64,000 nucleotides of DNA. Source: WRGT01 sp942493035. Its GTDB lineage: Bacteria; Spirochaetota; UBA4802; UBA5550. Positions 22,296 to 31,872 of the stretch are shown one piece after another (within the stretch, counting starts at the first letter, position 1; every line of letters starts with the position of its first letter). The DNA lies in assembly GCA_942493035.1 (NCBI GenBank), contig OW818666.1, positions 4,774,001 through 4,838,000 on the forward strand, read 5' to 3'. The position numbers and the translations under genes are program-made. The notes under the pieces were generated by a model. The model searched no databases and had not been told where the DNA came from. It worked only from the letters and a program-made list of their open reading frames with translations.

Positions 22296-23876
22296 TTAAA
22301 TATCCGAAACCATCTTTTCGATTTTATCCAGGTCAAACTCTGCGATCTTAACCTTAATCTCTCCAGCCATATCCGAAATATTTACTGATAAATCTGATAT
22401 CTCCTGTGATGAAGAGGCGTTTGACTGACTTATTTCATTTGCGTTTGTAATTGCGTTTACCATCTCTTCAGATGCTTTATTCTGAATAAATGCCGCTTCC
22501 TTTATATAATCAGATTTTGATTTTACTGATTCGGCCTCTTTTATAACCCGTCCGTTTGACTCCAGATGTTGTTCAGTAGCGTGATTGATATTTATAACCA
22601 TCTCTTTGATTGATGAAACTCCTGCAATAATTTTACCGATTGCAGTTATTGTATCTGCAACACTGACCATCCCTTTGCCTACTTCAGACTCGCTCTTTTT
22701 TATGAGACGGTCTATATCTTTTACGCTTGCCGATGTCTGGTCGGCGAGTTTGGATATCTCCTCGGCGACAACAGCGAATCCGCGTCCGGCATCTCCGGCA
22801 CGGGCTGCTTCGATGGATGCGTTAAGAGAAAGCAGATTTATTTTGTCCGATATGTCGTTGATGATATTCAGAATGTTGCTCATCTCTCCCGATGTGAGGT
22901 TTATCTCCTTCATGCTTTGATCCATTTCGGAGATAAGCTTTTCTCCAGCTTCAGCTTCTTTTGTTATATCAATAGTTTTATGAAGGGTTGATGATGTCTT
23001 CTCTGCCATGTCCTTTGTGAGAAGAAAAAGTTCATTCATCAGTTTTGTAAGAGATGTTATAGATAGAGCCTGCTCATCCACATTGCTGCTGATATTTTCC
23101 GATCCGGACGAGACCTCCTCTATCGATGCGGTTATCTCTTCCATTATGGATGCCTGGTTCTGGATGTTGCCGGAAAACCGGCTGGAGTTGTCGGACATCA
23201 GGTGCGACGATGAATCGAGTGTTTCCGATATTTTCTGCAGTGACGATAAAAGGTCCCGGTTTATTTCAAGCATCTGTATACGGTCAGCCTCTGTCTTCTC
23301 GAAGCGGAGTCTTCTTGCTGTGTGATTAATCCTTTTAATAAGATATGAGAGAATAGCTGTAAGCAGAATAGTAAGATTGAGGTCGATAAAAAGAATCCCG
23401 ATCTCCCCCTTATTAAACATATTATTGCTGATTAAGATATAGGCGCTTACTGCAATTACACCGGCAGTTGCTGCAATGAATATTCTGTAAGTGGCAAACA
23501 ATGATGAAAAAACTATCAGTACAAGCATCGGGAACAGGCTCGCGTAGAACCTTGCGGGCATGTTGTACTTAACAGTACCGAGAGAATTAAGAGACAACCC
23601 TACGAACAGAACTGTCAGCAGAATATTTACCGCAGCATAATACCGCCCCATATGTAAAAGAACAAAGCTTAACAGTATGGTTAAAAAAAACACGCCAATA
23701 ATAATATTGGTCCTGTCAAAAATCCCTCTATCACTGGCTATGTTGAATGCGAAAAGTATAATAATCAATAAAGGGAGAAAAATTAATTCAAAAATACTGA
23801 ATGTTTTAATCTTTCCTCTCTCTTCGTAGGAGACATTTTCATATTTTGACATCAGTTTTTGAGTAAAATTTATCAT
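22296..23876 (-). CDS. Methyl-accepting chemotaxis protein with six-helix membrane domain
   Basis: 526 residues. Six hydrophobic segments in residues about 27-185 with very short loops form an integral membrane sensor with no periplasmic ligand domain. The cytoplasmic part (about 200-526) is an MCP signalling domain with hairpin tip DISDKINLLSLNASIEAARAG and GRGFAVVAEEISKLADQT. No HAMP is evident. Similar in design to the MCP at 58592. It probably senses membrane-linked cues such as redox or small permeant molecules; the ligand is unknown. Transcribed alone. Confidence 0.92.
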   Translation of the reverse strand: MINFTQKLMSKYENVSYEERGKIKTFSIFELIFLPLLIIILFAFNIASDRGIFDRTNIIIGVFFLTILLSFVLLHMGRYYAAVNILLTVLFVGLSLNSLGTVKYNMPARFYASLFPMLVLIVFSSLFATYRIFIAATAGVIAVSAYILISNNMFNKGEIGILFIDLNLTILLTAILSYLIKRINHTARRLRFEKTEADRIQMLEINRDLLSSLQKISETLDSSSHLMSDNSSRFSGNIQNQASIMEEITASIEEVSSGSENISSNVDEQALSITSLTKLMNELFLLTKDMAEKTSSTLHKTIDITKEAEAGEKLISEMDQSMKEINLTSGEMSNILNIINDISDKINLLSLNASIEAARAGDAGRGFAVVAEEISKLADQTSASVKDIDRLIKKSESEVGKGMVSVADTITAIGKIIAGVSSIKEMVININHATEQHLESNGRVIKEAESVKSKSDYIKEAAFIQNKASEEMVNAITNANEISQSNASSSQEISDLSVNISDMAGEIKVKIAEFDLDKIEKMVSDI

Positions 23877-24138
23877 AATTTACCCTTCCGGTAATGCTGT
23901 TTTTTGAAAAAAATCATCTGATTTTTATCGCCATTACTATTGATGTGTCAATAATTATTAAAATGGATCAAAATATGGAGCAGTTTCTTCTATATATAAT
24001 ACAAAATGCTGTTATTTTAAACTAACTGCCGTGATTTATTCTTAGCGATTTATATGCCCGCTGGCGGTTGTTTCAATGGTTTTTTGTATTTATTACCAGA
24101 CTCTGTTCGTTCTGCGGGGAAAAGATGAAGCAGTAATT

Positions 24139-24789
24139 TTAAATTAATGCCATATGATAGGCGTATTTAATCAGGCCTGCATCAGTTTTTATCCCCAGTC
24201 TCTGCATCATGTGAGACTTGTGATTCCTGACAGTCTTCTGGCTTATCTCCAGTTTTTTAGCTATCTCTTTGGTGCTGTATTCGCTAGCAATGAGGATGAG
24301 AATTTCTTTCTCTCTTTTTGTAACAGAATAATGAGTAGGATAGAATGACAGGTCAGATATTACTTCATCATGAGAAATTCCTAAATCTGACGGTATATAA
24401 AAAGCAGAGGAGCTGGTAACCTGTTTGATTGCTTCGCTAATATATTGGATTTTTAAATTTTTTGTTAGATAGCCCGATGCGCCGGACCTTATTGCCTGAC
24501 CTATAAGTGTTTTGTTGCAGTATCCTGAAAGTATCAGTATTTTCATTTCCGGGAATTTATCTGAAATCACTGCAATTAAATCAAAGCCGTTTTCATCCAT
24601 AAGTTTTATATCAACAAAGATTATATCGGGTTTTTTTACTGATATATCCGCTAACGCGTTAGTCCCGTTGGTAGATCCCCCGACAACAGAGCATCCTTCA
24701 ATGGTATTAAGCACTTCACATAATATGTCGCATATTAGAGTTTCGTCCTCTATTATATAAATAGATATAATTTTTAAAAAATCTTTCAA
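24139..24789 (-). CDS. NarL/FixJ-family response regulator
   Basis: About 216 residues: receiver domain with acidic pocket (EDE), phospho-acceptor D in FVDIKL and lysine in YLTKNL, then a LuxR-type helix-turn-helix (TKREKEILILIASEYSTKEIAKKL). The start is unusual: no ATG is available, and the TTG at 24789 has AGAGGAAC about 10 bases upstream, better than the TTG at 24825. No kinase is adjacent, so it is an orphan regulator in this window. Confidence 0.88.
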   Translation of the reverse strand: MKDFLKIISIYIIEDETLICDILCEVLNTIEGCSVVGGSTNGTNALADISVKKPDIIFVDIKLMDENGFDLIAVISDKFPEMKILILSGYCNKTLIGQAIRSGASGYLTKNLKIQYISEAIKQVTSSSAFYIPSDLGISHDEVISDLSFYPTHYSVTKREKEILILIASEYSTKEIAKKLEISQKTVRNHKSHMMQRLGIKTDAGLIKYAYHMALI

Positions 24790-25114
24790 TGGATTTGTTC
24801 CTCTAGGCCCTGGAGTTAGGTTCAAGTAATATTAACCATTAGTTACGGATTTGTCTATAGGCAGATGTAACATTAAAATAAAAATATATGCTATTTGCGG
24901 GAGTATGTATAAAAATCTTCTAAAAAAAATACAGAACTAACGTACGCGTAAACGTAATTACTATTCAGCAAAGCGCGGGGAGAAGTTTATATAATGGCTG
25001 AGCGCAGCTGGAGCCTGGGTAGTGATTTAATTTAACCGTTATAAAGTAAGAGGCGGATTGGTTTTCAGAGTATGGCTCATCTGTTTTATAGATCGAGTGC
25101 AGAAGTTCTGAATT
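24790..25114. other. Intergenic region, no gene seen
   Basis: About 320 bases, AT-rich, between the regulator and the membrane protein gene. It contains a GGCTGAGCGCAGCTGGAGCC segment (24995-25015) reminiscent of the GGCTGAGCGGAGCC unit at 31034-31053. Otherwise nothing supportable. Confidence 0.35.
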
Positions 25115-26503
25115 TTACGTCAATCTTCTGAACATAATCAGCAGTGTCATAAGCATCATAAGTATAAAAAGAACTACAGCTTTTTTTCTGTCATCGATAG
25201 ATATCCCCCTCTCCATTACTATATAAATATGAGATGATACTGTAGCTGTAATCGACAAAGCCAGAGAAAGAAGAAACACGGTCATTGCAAGAAGAATCAC
25301 TCCGAGTATAAATCCCCCCATATGATGAGTCATCATAAGCGAAGAGTTCAGCTCTTTAAATATCCCTGAGCTCAGCCCTGCAAATGTAGATTCAGAAGCC
25401 TTTATGAATAGTGCGGGTATAGATGAAAAAATCATCGAAGCATCACTGCTGAGGAGCCATTTTGACATTGCTATTGAAAATGAAAAAGCTGAAAGGTGAA
25501 TGAAAAATATAAGTGAAAATGTTATCCCGGCCACCAGAAGAATTACCGGTATCATAAATATAATATTCAGATTATGTTTTTTAATAAACAGCATAAGGTT
25601 TTTAAGATTTGGAACAATCCCCTGCTCGCGATGTGCTGCAATGGGAGGATAAAACCATAGTCCGATGAAACAGAGAGTGAATATTCCGATACTCATAAGG
25701 TATACCGGCAGAAAAGCGATAGAGAATAGAAGCGGGCCGAGGAAGGGGATCTTTCCGAATAGTATAAGAATTGAAACAACAGAGAGGAGTATAATAATAT
25801 TTCCGGTAAAAACTCCCGGCCCGGTATTGATTGTAAATCTGATTATCTCTTCTGTTCCGGTCTCTTTTGAATGGAATATTTTATCAAGGGTGATTTTTGC
25901 AATTACCGAAGCGAAGAGTGTGTAAAATGAAAAAATTATAGCCATGGGGAAAAGATTAAGAAGAGATCCCGTGAAGGGACCCATCGCTGCTGATCCCGGA
26001 CGTATAAAGAGGCTCTCTATGGAATTGAATAACTGAATTACCAGGAGCATACTTATTACTCCCGCTGCTGAAATTGCCATTTTTTTAAGGGTGAATGCTT
26101 CAGATGCTGATTTGAAAAGTTCCCCTGCAGAAAAGGTATTTATGCTGTTGTTCATAAATGAAACAGGTTCTTCTGATTTGCTGACTATTATATTTTCATC
26201 AGATTCTGTAATTTTGTGCTGATGAGTTTCAGCTATGGGCTTATTTACAACTGACGGACGGACCTGCTCCTGAGGTTTAAATTCTATGGCGAAATCTTTC
26301 ATGCATTTTTTGCAGCTGTATTTATAACGGCCGTGTTTTATGTTGGAAAATGTAATGGAGTAGAATGCGCCGCAGTGAGGGCAGAACTGGAATTTTATTT
26401 TTTTATCGCACTTTCTGCATGTAATAACAGAAGTATCGCTGCTGTTAGCCTGAGCATGTGTAACATCGTGTGCTGTGTTGCAATTTGAACAGAATACCTG
26501 CAT
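25115..26503 (-). CDS. Zinc-ribbon multi-pass membrane protein of unknown function
   Basis: About 462 residues. The first 80 residues hold four CxxC knuckles (CSNC, CRKC, CPHC, CKKC), i.e. two zinc ribbons, the first like the MJ0042-type finger. After a linker come about six to eight hydrophobic segments. This looks like a membrane protein with a cytoplasmic zinc-ribbon head, seen in several uncharacterised families. The ATG at 26503 is preferred over GTGs three codons upstream. It lies downstream of the class A PBP but is separated from it by a terminator. Confidence 0.75.
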   Translation of the reverse strand: MQVFCSNCNTAHDVTHAQANSSDTSVITCRKCDKKIKFQFCPHCGAFYSITFSNIKHGRYKYSCKKCMKDFAIEFKPQEQVRPSVVNKPIAETHQHKITESDENIIVSKSEEPVSFMNNSINTFSAGELFKSASEAFTLKKMAISAAGVISMLLVIQLFNSIESLFIRPGSAAMGPFTGSLLNLFPMAIIFSFYTLFASVIAKITLDKIFHSKETGTEEIIRFTINTGPGVFTGNIIILLSVVSILILFGKIPFLGPLLFSIAFLPVYLMSIGIFTLCFIGLWFYPPIAAHREQGIVPNLKNLMLFIKKHNLNIIFMIPVILLVAGITFSLIFFIHLSAFSFSIAMSKWLLSSDASMIFSSIPALFIKASESTFAGLSSGIFKELNSSLMMTHHMGGFILGVILLAMTVFLLSLALSITATVSSHIYIVMERGISIDDRKKAVVLFILMMLMTLLIMFRRLT

Positions 26504-26543
26504 ATTCACCACCGGTAAATTTTATAATCAGTCTTAAAGTAAA

Positions 26544-26574
26544 ACCCTCTCCCGGGCTTTGCCCGGGAGAGGGT
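26544..26574 (-). terminator. Perfect 14-bp stem-loop after the PBP gene (GGCCGG repeat, copy B)
   Basis: Arms 26544-26557 and 26561-26574 are exact complements (ACCCTCTCCCGGGC) with a 3-base loop; on the minus strand TTTTACTTT follows, so it is a credible intrinsic terminator of the PBP transcript. GGTGGCCGGC...GGCCGGGTGAGG to its right repeats the pattern seen at 29711-29753. Confidence 0.75.
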
Positions 26575-26613
26575 GGCCGGCTTTTCAGCACGGCCGGGTG
26601 AGGCGCAATACAA

Positions 26614-29007
26614 TCAGTCGTCGAAGAAAAAACTCTCTTCTGAACTACTATTATTTTTTTCTTCACTGTTTTCTTCATCAGGTTTTTCGAAAAGTTTAGG
26701 CGTATTTTTTCCGCGCATTGTTTTTTTATCTCTAACTATCAGTTCTTTGATATTTGATAGCTTTCCGTGAAGACCGTCGCATTTTGCCTCAGGTTCAGTT
26801 CCCGGTATAAAGTATTCATTTCTGCCGGGACAGTTGTGTTCCGCGAGATCGCCTGATATGGAGCATATTCTTCTCTCTGATACGCCTGGAGGCTTGCCGG
26901 GGAAGTTTACTCTGCTTCGTGTTTTATAAACTTCATTCATAAATAAACCCCATATCGGAGCTGCAACGGATGCGCCGCTCTGTCCGCTGCCGAGAGAGTA
27001 TCTCTGCGATTCGCATCCAACCCATACCGCGGCAGAAATATCCGGAGTATAACCGATAAACCAGGCATCCCTGAAATCTGTATTGGTTCCTGTTTTCCCG
27101 GCGCATGGTAAACGGAATCCTGCTGCCCGTCTTACTGCATAAGATGCGGTTCCCGAGTCTACAACATCTTTCATCATACTTGTCATTATAAATGCGGTCT
27201 GTTCCGAAATCGCCTGTACGGGTTTAATCTTTTCAGCTGTATTTAATATTACTTTTCCATATCTGTCTTCAATTTTTGTTACTGATACTGCAGGGACGGA
27301 TTTTCCGCGGTTTGCATAGACTGCAAATCCCTTTGCCATCTCAAGCGGGGTAAGCTCTGTCGTCCCCAGTGATAATGTCGGGTCGAGCTGGAATCTTTTG
27401 TAGTCCACATCGGTAAGTTTTGAAGCAAGCTTCGCTATGCTCTCCCCTCCGGCAAGATCGTAAATTTTTGCCGAGACTATATTGAGAGAGAGCGACAGGG
27501 CTCTTCGCGCAAGCACACGTCCGGAGTAATCCTTGTCATAGTTTGACGGCGTCCATGACTGTTTCCCCCCTCTGTATGTAAGAGGTGAGTCATAGAACGG
27601 AGTAGCCGCTGTGATTTTCTTATCTTCGATTGCCGCTCCGTAAACAAATGCCTTGAATGATGAACCGGGCTGTCTTCTGCTCTGTACTGCTCTGTTGAGC
27701 TGGTTAACCGGATTGAATGTGCTCCCGCCAACCATGGCGAGTATTCCTCCCGTAGCGGGATCTATCGCAACCAGTGCCCCTTCGGCCTTTGACAATCTGT
27801 GAAGATTTTCATATGAGTCTGAATGTTTTGCAATAACAGTGCCGGATACTTCCGATCCGGTCATCATCGATATAAGTGAAAGTTCATCGGCAAGTGATGA
27901 GAGTAGTTCTCTGTTGAATTTTACTGTCTGCTTTATATACTCATTTCTATGGGTTGAGTTTATTTTTTCTTTCGATGCGGCTTTATCTGCAAGTTCAATA
28001 TCGATTTTTGATATTTCATATCTGTTAATTGATGAAGAGTAGAGATTCTGTCTTTCAAGAGATTTCTCCATTATAATTTCAGCCGCCTTCTGATAATTCA
28101 GATCCAGAGTGGTGTACACTTTCAGTCCCCCTCTGTATACGGTGTCCTCTCCATATTTTGCAATCAGTTCACGTCTGATATATTCAGTGAACCATTGAGC
28201 CTCTCCGGCGCTCTCTTTTCTTATCCCTGCATCCTGAAACTCCGTTTTAATTCTTCCGCTGTAATTCTCCCAGAAGGAATTGAATTTATCAGCAGCCTCC
28301 TGTTTGTTTATATAGCCCGACGAGATCAGGTTGAAAATTATTCCAAGAGCTCTGTCATGTGCCGCTGCGGGATTTTTAAGAGGTGAGTATCTGTCCGGAG
28401 CCGATGGTATTCCCGATATCAGCGATGCTTCAATTATATCTATATCTTTCAGAGGTTTCTGGAAATAAAACTCTGCGGCAGCACTTACTCCGTATACTCC
28501 ATGTCCGAGATAAATCTGATTGAGATACATCTCCATTATCTGATCTTTGGTAAACTTCTTTTCGAATTCCCGTGCAATGAAAAGTTCGATGAGTTTCCTT
28601 TTTACACTTTTAGCCCTTCCGGCGAAAAGCTGTTTAGCAAGCTGCTGTGTTATGGTAGAGCCTCCCTGACGGAGTTCACCGCTGATAATATCGATAAACA
28701 GGGCCCGCGCAATCCCTGCTATGTCAAATCCCGAGTGCATATAAAATGAACTATCCTCAGCCGCGAGGAATGACTTAATAACAGTTTCTGGAATCTCTTC
28801 AATTTTAACATAGTGTCTGTATTCATCATACAGATTTGCAATAAGAACACCATTTCTGTCGTAAACTTCTGTAGCAAGTGGTTGGCGGATATTCCCTGAA
28901 TCGCGAAACAGGTTATAGCTTACATTATAAGCATATATTATATAAAAAAAAGGCGTAAATATCACCATGAAGATTGATATGTATATTATTATATTTCTTT
29001 TATTCAT
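26614..29007 (-). CDS. Class A penicillin-binding protein (PBP1A-type)
   Basis: Bifunctional peptidoglycan glycosyltransferase/transpeptidase of about 797 residues. After an N-terminal membrane anchor (about 6-30) the GT51 domain shows AAEDSSFYMHSGFD, RQGGSTITQQLAKQLF and a MEMYLNQIYLG segment. The transpeptidase domain carries SSFK (SxxK) in RQPGSSFKAF, SLN (SxN) and GKTGT (KTG). A long insert between the two domains (about 300-390) and an acidic/Ser-rich tail end the protein. Start is the ATG at 29007, after AAGAGA, over the TTG one codon before. Builds cell wall at the outer face of the inner membrane. Confidence 0.94.
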   Translation of the reverse strand: MNKRNIIIYISIFMVIFTPFFYIIYAYNVSYNLFRDSGNIRQPLATEVYDRNGVLIANLYDEYRHYVKIEEIPETVIKSFLAAEDSSFYMHSGFDIAGIARALFIDIISGELRQGGSTITQQLAKQLFAGRAKSVKRKLIELFIAREFEKKFTKDQIMEMYLNQIYLGHGVYGVSAAAEFYFQKPLKDIDIIEASLISGIPSAPDRYSPLKNPAAAHDRALGIIFNLISSGYINKQEAADKFNSFWENYSGRIKTEFQDAGIRKESAGEAQWFTEYIRRELIAKYGEDTVYRGGLKVYTTLDLNYQKAAEIIMEKSLERQNLYSSSINRYEISKIDIELADKAASKEKINSTHRNEYIKQTVKFNRELLSSLADELSLISMMTGSEVSGTVIAKHSDSYENLHRLSKAEGALVAIDPATGGILAMVGGSTFNPVNQLNRAVQSRRQPGSSFKAFVYGAAIEDKKITAATPFYDSPLTYRGGKQSWTPSNYDKDYSGRVLARRALSLSLNIVSAKIYDLAGGESIAKLASKLTDVDYKRFQLDPTLSLGTTELTPLEMAKGFAVYANRGKSVPAVSVTKIEDRYGKVILNTAEKIKPVQAISEQTAFIMTSMMKDVVDSGTASYAVRRAAGFRLPCAGKTGTNTDFRDAWFIGYTPDISAAVWVGCESQRYSLGSGQSGASVAAPIWGLFMNEVYKTRSRVNFPGKPPGVSERRICSISGDLAEHNCPGRNEYFIPGTEPEAKCDGLHGKLSNIKELIVRDKKTMRGKNTPKLFEKPDEENSEEKNNSSSEESFFFDD

Positions 29008-29184
29008 CAAAAATCTCTTGCATTAGCCGGTATTATGGAAAATAATCATGTATTGATGCTGAAATCTCAATCTGTCCCTGATTTTCAGCGGCAGATTTAA
29101 AGTTCTGACTGTACAAAACAGCCGGTTTTCCATATCTATATAATCGGTTTTTTATCGTCGGAAGTTAAGTACGGAGTGTTTATT

Positions 29185-29637
29185 GTGAAAAATCTGGTTT
29201 TTATTCTGGCTGCACTTTTAATAACTCTCCCTCTCAGGGCTGATGTGGGGGAGGGGGAGCTATCCGGCTATAAGTCTCTTTTTATGAAGAAAATTATTTC
29301 GGGCAATCCGGGAAGAGAATCGGAGATACGGAGATGCATGGATGGCATTATTAAAGACGGAAGCGCCGGAGTCCGTATTATTGATAAGTTCGGACTTTTT
29401 CTCTATGACAGCAGACGAAACGGTCTGGCGCTTGAAAAGATCAAGTTTCTCCGTGACGGACACTTCTATATATTTATGATCACACTTAAAGATAGCGCTG
29501 ACGGAGGATTGTATAATCTGTTTCTTGAATACAGCTATGATTCAGGGAGAGGTGCTTACAGTCTCACCGATATCTCGTTTTCCATGGTATTCTCCGATAA
29601 GATAAAATCAGTTTCAGAATTTTTCGGAGGTGGCTGA
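29185..29637 (+). CDS. Exported protein of unknown function
   Basis: About 150 residues with a short signal peptide (KNLVFILAALLITLPLRA). The mature region has alternating beta-like segments; no known family was recognised. The GTG at 29185 has CGGAG eight bases upstream and gives a better signal peptide than the GTG at 29176. Divergent from the PBP gene, followed by a repeat. Confidence 0.65.
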   Translation: MKNLVFILAALLITLPLRADVGEGELSGYKSLFMKKIISGNPGRESEIRRCMDGIIKDGSAGVRIIDKFGLFLYDSRRNGLALEKIKFLRDGHFYIFMITLKDSADGGLYNLFLEYSYDSGRGAYSLTDISFSMVFSDKIKSVSEFFGGG

Positions 29638-29644
29638 AAACAGA

Positions 29645-29760
29645 AATCCCCCCGTTCCGCTTCGCGAAACATCCCCCTTTGATAAAGGGGGTCATGAAGC
29701 TGGTCGAGTTAAAACCCTCTTTACTAAAGAGGGTGGCCGTAAGGCCGGGAGATTTAAAAG
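29645..29760. repeat. Tandem palindromes, GGCCGG-type repeat (copy C)
   Basis: Three successive stem-loops: CCCCCTTT/AAAGGGGG (29673-29691), ACCCTCTTT/AAAGAGGGT (29713-29733) and GGCC-GTAA-GGCC (29735-29746), ending GGGAGATTTAAAA. The AAAACCCTCT...AGAGGGTGGCCG pattern is shared with 26541-26580, and the GGCCGGG-GATTTA end with 1400-1420. It lies between convergent genes and can terminate both. Confidence 0.7.
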
Positions 29761-29767
29761 TTTATAA

Positions 29768-30946
29768 TCACAGCCCCTTAAACACCGTTCCAATTTTTTC
29801 CAGCCCCTCCTGAAGAACAGATCTCGGGCATGCGAGATTAAACCGCATAAATCCCGCACCCTCGGGACCGAATACATGACCCGGGCTTGGTGCTACTCCG
29901 GCTTTTTTTATAAACAGATCATCAAGCGGCTGAGTTTTAATTTTATATTTTCTGAAGTCCACCCATGCAAGGTAAGTCCCCTGAAGCTCAAATATTTTAG
30001 CACAGTTCAGTTCGTTCGAAATAAAATTTTTCAGAAGTTCATAATTTCCGTTTACATAATTAAGCATGGAGTCGAGCCACTCTTCGCCATGGTTGTATGC
30101 AGCTTCCAGTGCTGCCGGTGCAAAGCTGTTCGGGTCAAGCATTCCTGAGTTGAGGAGAGATTTCCGGAAAACTTTTTTTCTCTCTTTGTCCGGGATTATA
30201 ATATTTGAAACCTGTACACCTGCAAGATTAAATGTTTTGCTCGGAGCTGTGCATGTAATTATATTATCCCCGTAATCTCCTGCGATGTTATGAATTGGTA
30301 TATGCTTAAATCCGTTAAAAACCAGATCACAGTGAATCTCGTCTGACACCAGAAGAATATTGTTTTCACTGCAGATTTTTATTATCTCTTTAAGTTCATC
30401 CTCTCTCCATACTCTTCCGACAGGATTGTGAGGCGAGCATAATATCATCATTGAGGCCGAAGGATTTTCCGCCTGTCTTTTCAGACTTTCAAAATCAATT
30501 TCGTAGTTTCCCGCTCTGTTCAGACGGAGAGGATTGTTCAGTACTCTTCTCCCGTTGTTTTCAATAACTTTCATGAACGGGTGATACACCGGTCTCTGGA
30601 TAATAATCCCGTCACAGGGAGCAGTAAAAGTCTGAACGATGAGATTAAGTGCAGGAACAACTCCCGGTGAGTAGAGAATCCACTCTTTATCGATACACCA
30701 TCCGTGTCTCCGTGAGAACCAGTTTATTACAGCTTCGTATGTCGAATCCATATATGTTGAGTATCCGAATATTCCATGTTCCGCTCTGCGGGATACAGCA
30801 TCAATTACAGCCTGAGGAGTCCTGAAATCCATATCTGCAACCCATAGCGGGAGGAGGTTCTCGCCGCCGAATAATTTATCACAGTGATCCCACTTTTCGG
30901 AACCAGTATTTTTCCTATCTATGATTGTATCAAATATCTCTGACAT
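29768..30946 (-). CDS. MalY/PatB-type PLP-dependent C-S lyase / aminotransferase
   Basis: 392-residue fold-type I PLP enzyme. Diagnostic stretches are the N-terminal KWDHCDKLFG, LPLWVADMDF, GIFGYS, the SPHNPVGRVW loop, SDEIHCDLVF and the cofactor lysine in TAPSKTFNLAGV. These identify the MalY/PatB cystathionine beta-lyase subgroup, which cleaves cystathionine or cysteine conjugates to a thiol, ammonia and pyruvate. AGGAG precedes the ATG. The upstream ridA gene on the same strand fits well, since the beta-elimination intermediate 2-aminoacrylate is the RidA substrate. Confidence 0.9.
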   Translation of the reverse strand: MSEIFDTIIDRKNTGSEKWDHCDKLFGGENLLPLWVADMDFRTPQAVIDAVSRRAEHGIFGYSTYMDSTYEAVINWFSRRHGWCIDKEWILYSPGVVPALNLIVQTFTAPCDGIIIQRPVYHPFMKVIENNGRRVLNNPLRLNRAGNYEIDFESLKRQAENPSASMMILCSPHNPVGRVWREDELKEIIKICSENNILLVSDEIHCDLVFNGFKHIPIHNIAGDYGDNIITCTAPSKTFNLAGVQVSNIIIPDKERKKVFRKSLLNSGMLDPNSFAPAALEAAYNHGEEWLDSMLNYVNGNYELLKNFISNELNCAKIFELQGTYLAWVDFRKYKIKTQPLDDLFIKKAGVAPSPGHVFGPEGAGFMRFNLACPRSVLQEGLEKIGTVFKGL

Positions 30947-31003
30947 TTTATTCTCCTGGAGTCGTTACTGCATCTGAGTCTCGAATTAAATTCTCTTACT
31001 ATC

Positions 31004-31053
31004 GGCTTCGTTCAGTGGGAGCACTTATTCGCTGGCTGAGCGGAGCCGAAGCC
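31004..31053. repeat. Inverted repeat between ridA and malY-like gene
   Basis: GGCTTCG (31004-31010) pairs with CGAAGCC (31047-31053), with further CAG/CTG symmetry inside. The GGCTGAGCGGAGCCGAAGCC arm resembles units of the TGAGCCTGTCGAAG repeats. It may form an intercistronic RNA hairpin. Confidence 0.5.
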
Positions 31054-31058
31054 TTATA

Positions 31059-31436
31059 TTATTTTACAGCAATTGTTTCGATTTCTATCAAAGCTCCCAG
31101 CGGCAGGTCCTTTACCGCAAAGGCTGCGCGTGCAGGGAAATCTTTAGTATAGTTTCTGCTGTAGACTTCATTCATTGGGGCAAAATTTGATATATCAGAG
31201 AGGAGACAGGTGGATTTTACCACATCATCAAATGTATATCCCGCTGCTGTCAAAATGGCTTTGATGTTTTTGAAAACCTGTTCGGTCTGTTCTTTAATCC
31301 CCCCTTCAACAAGTTTCCCGGTTGCCGGGTCTAATGGAATCTGTCCGGATACAAAGAGCATGCCGTTTGCTTCAACAGCCTGGCTGTATGGCCCGATTGC
31401 TTTAGGCGCATTTTCGGAGTGTATTATTTTTTTCAT
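31059..31436 (-). CDS. ridA: RidA family enamine/imine deaminase
   Basis: 125 residues, the exact family length. Motifs: APKAIGPYSQAV at the N-terminus, FVSGQIPLDPATG, AGYTFDDVVKST, FPARAAFAVKDLPLGALIEIE. The arginine in PARAA and terminal E (in ALIEIE) are the catalytic-site residues. RidA hydrolyses reactive 2-aminoacrylate and related enamines made by PLP enzymes, matching the lyase gene downstream. AAGGATA precedes the ATG. Confidence 0.95.
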   Translation of the reverse strand: MKKIIHSENAPKAIGPYSQAVEANGMLFVSGQIPLDPATGKLVEGGIKEQTEQVFKNIKAILTAAGYTFDDVVKSTCLLSDISNFAPMNEVYSRNYTKDFPARAAFAVKDLPLGALIEIETIAVK

Positions 31437-31872
31437 TGATGTATATCCTTATGATTAATTCTGGTCATGCTATTAAAATTAAATTTATCAGATACCCGTG
31501 TAAGAGAGTTTGTCAAGAATGTTACCGGATTTTTTCAATTAACTTCATGACAATTTAGAGCTGGCTCTTTGAGATTGTGAATTGATTTCTACTTTCTTAT
31601 ATTATCAGCTGATTGTCTGAACCACGGATTTACGGTGATCTGAGTGGTGTGCCATGATTTGGTTTTTAAAATCAGCGTAATCATTTAAATCTGTTTAATC
31701 TGTGGTTCAGGCAATTGAACCGGAATAAGCTTTGATACAATTTTGTTGCAAGACAAAGAGTTGACTATTCTGTATGGGAATGAAAAGTTCAGAATATAAT
31801 TTTTGTTACATTTTTGAATAAAGTGCGGGACCGTTTTTTATTAAGTAGAGTCAGCATAATTGGGGGGATAAA
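31437..31872. other. Intergenic region with 14-bp inverted repeat element
   Basis: 436 AT-rich bases between divergent genes. Ends TGAACCACGGATTA-like (31618-31632) and TAATCTGTGGTTCA (31697-31709) form an imperfect inverted repeat bounding a roughly 95-base element with internal ATCAGCGTAATCATTTAAATCTG, which looks like a short dispersed repeat. A GAATAAAGTGC motif at 31816 is shared with 19439. No gene or clear promoter was assigned. Confidence 0.5.

Noticed and set aside
22075..22299. 74-codon plus-strand frame in the stress-operon intergenic region
   Set aside because: No ribosome binding site, no recognisable features, overlaps the end of the MCP gene.
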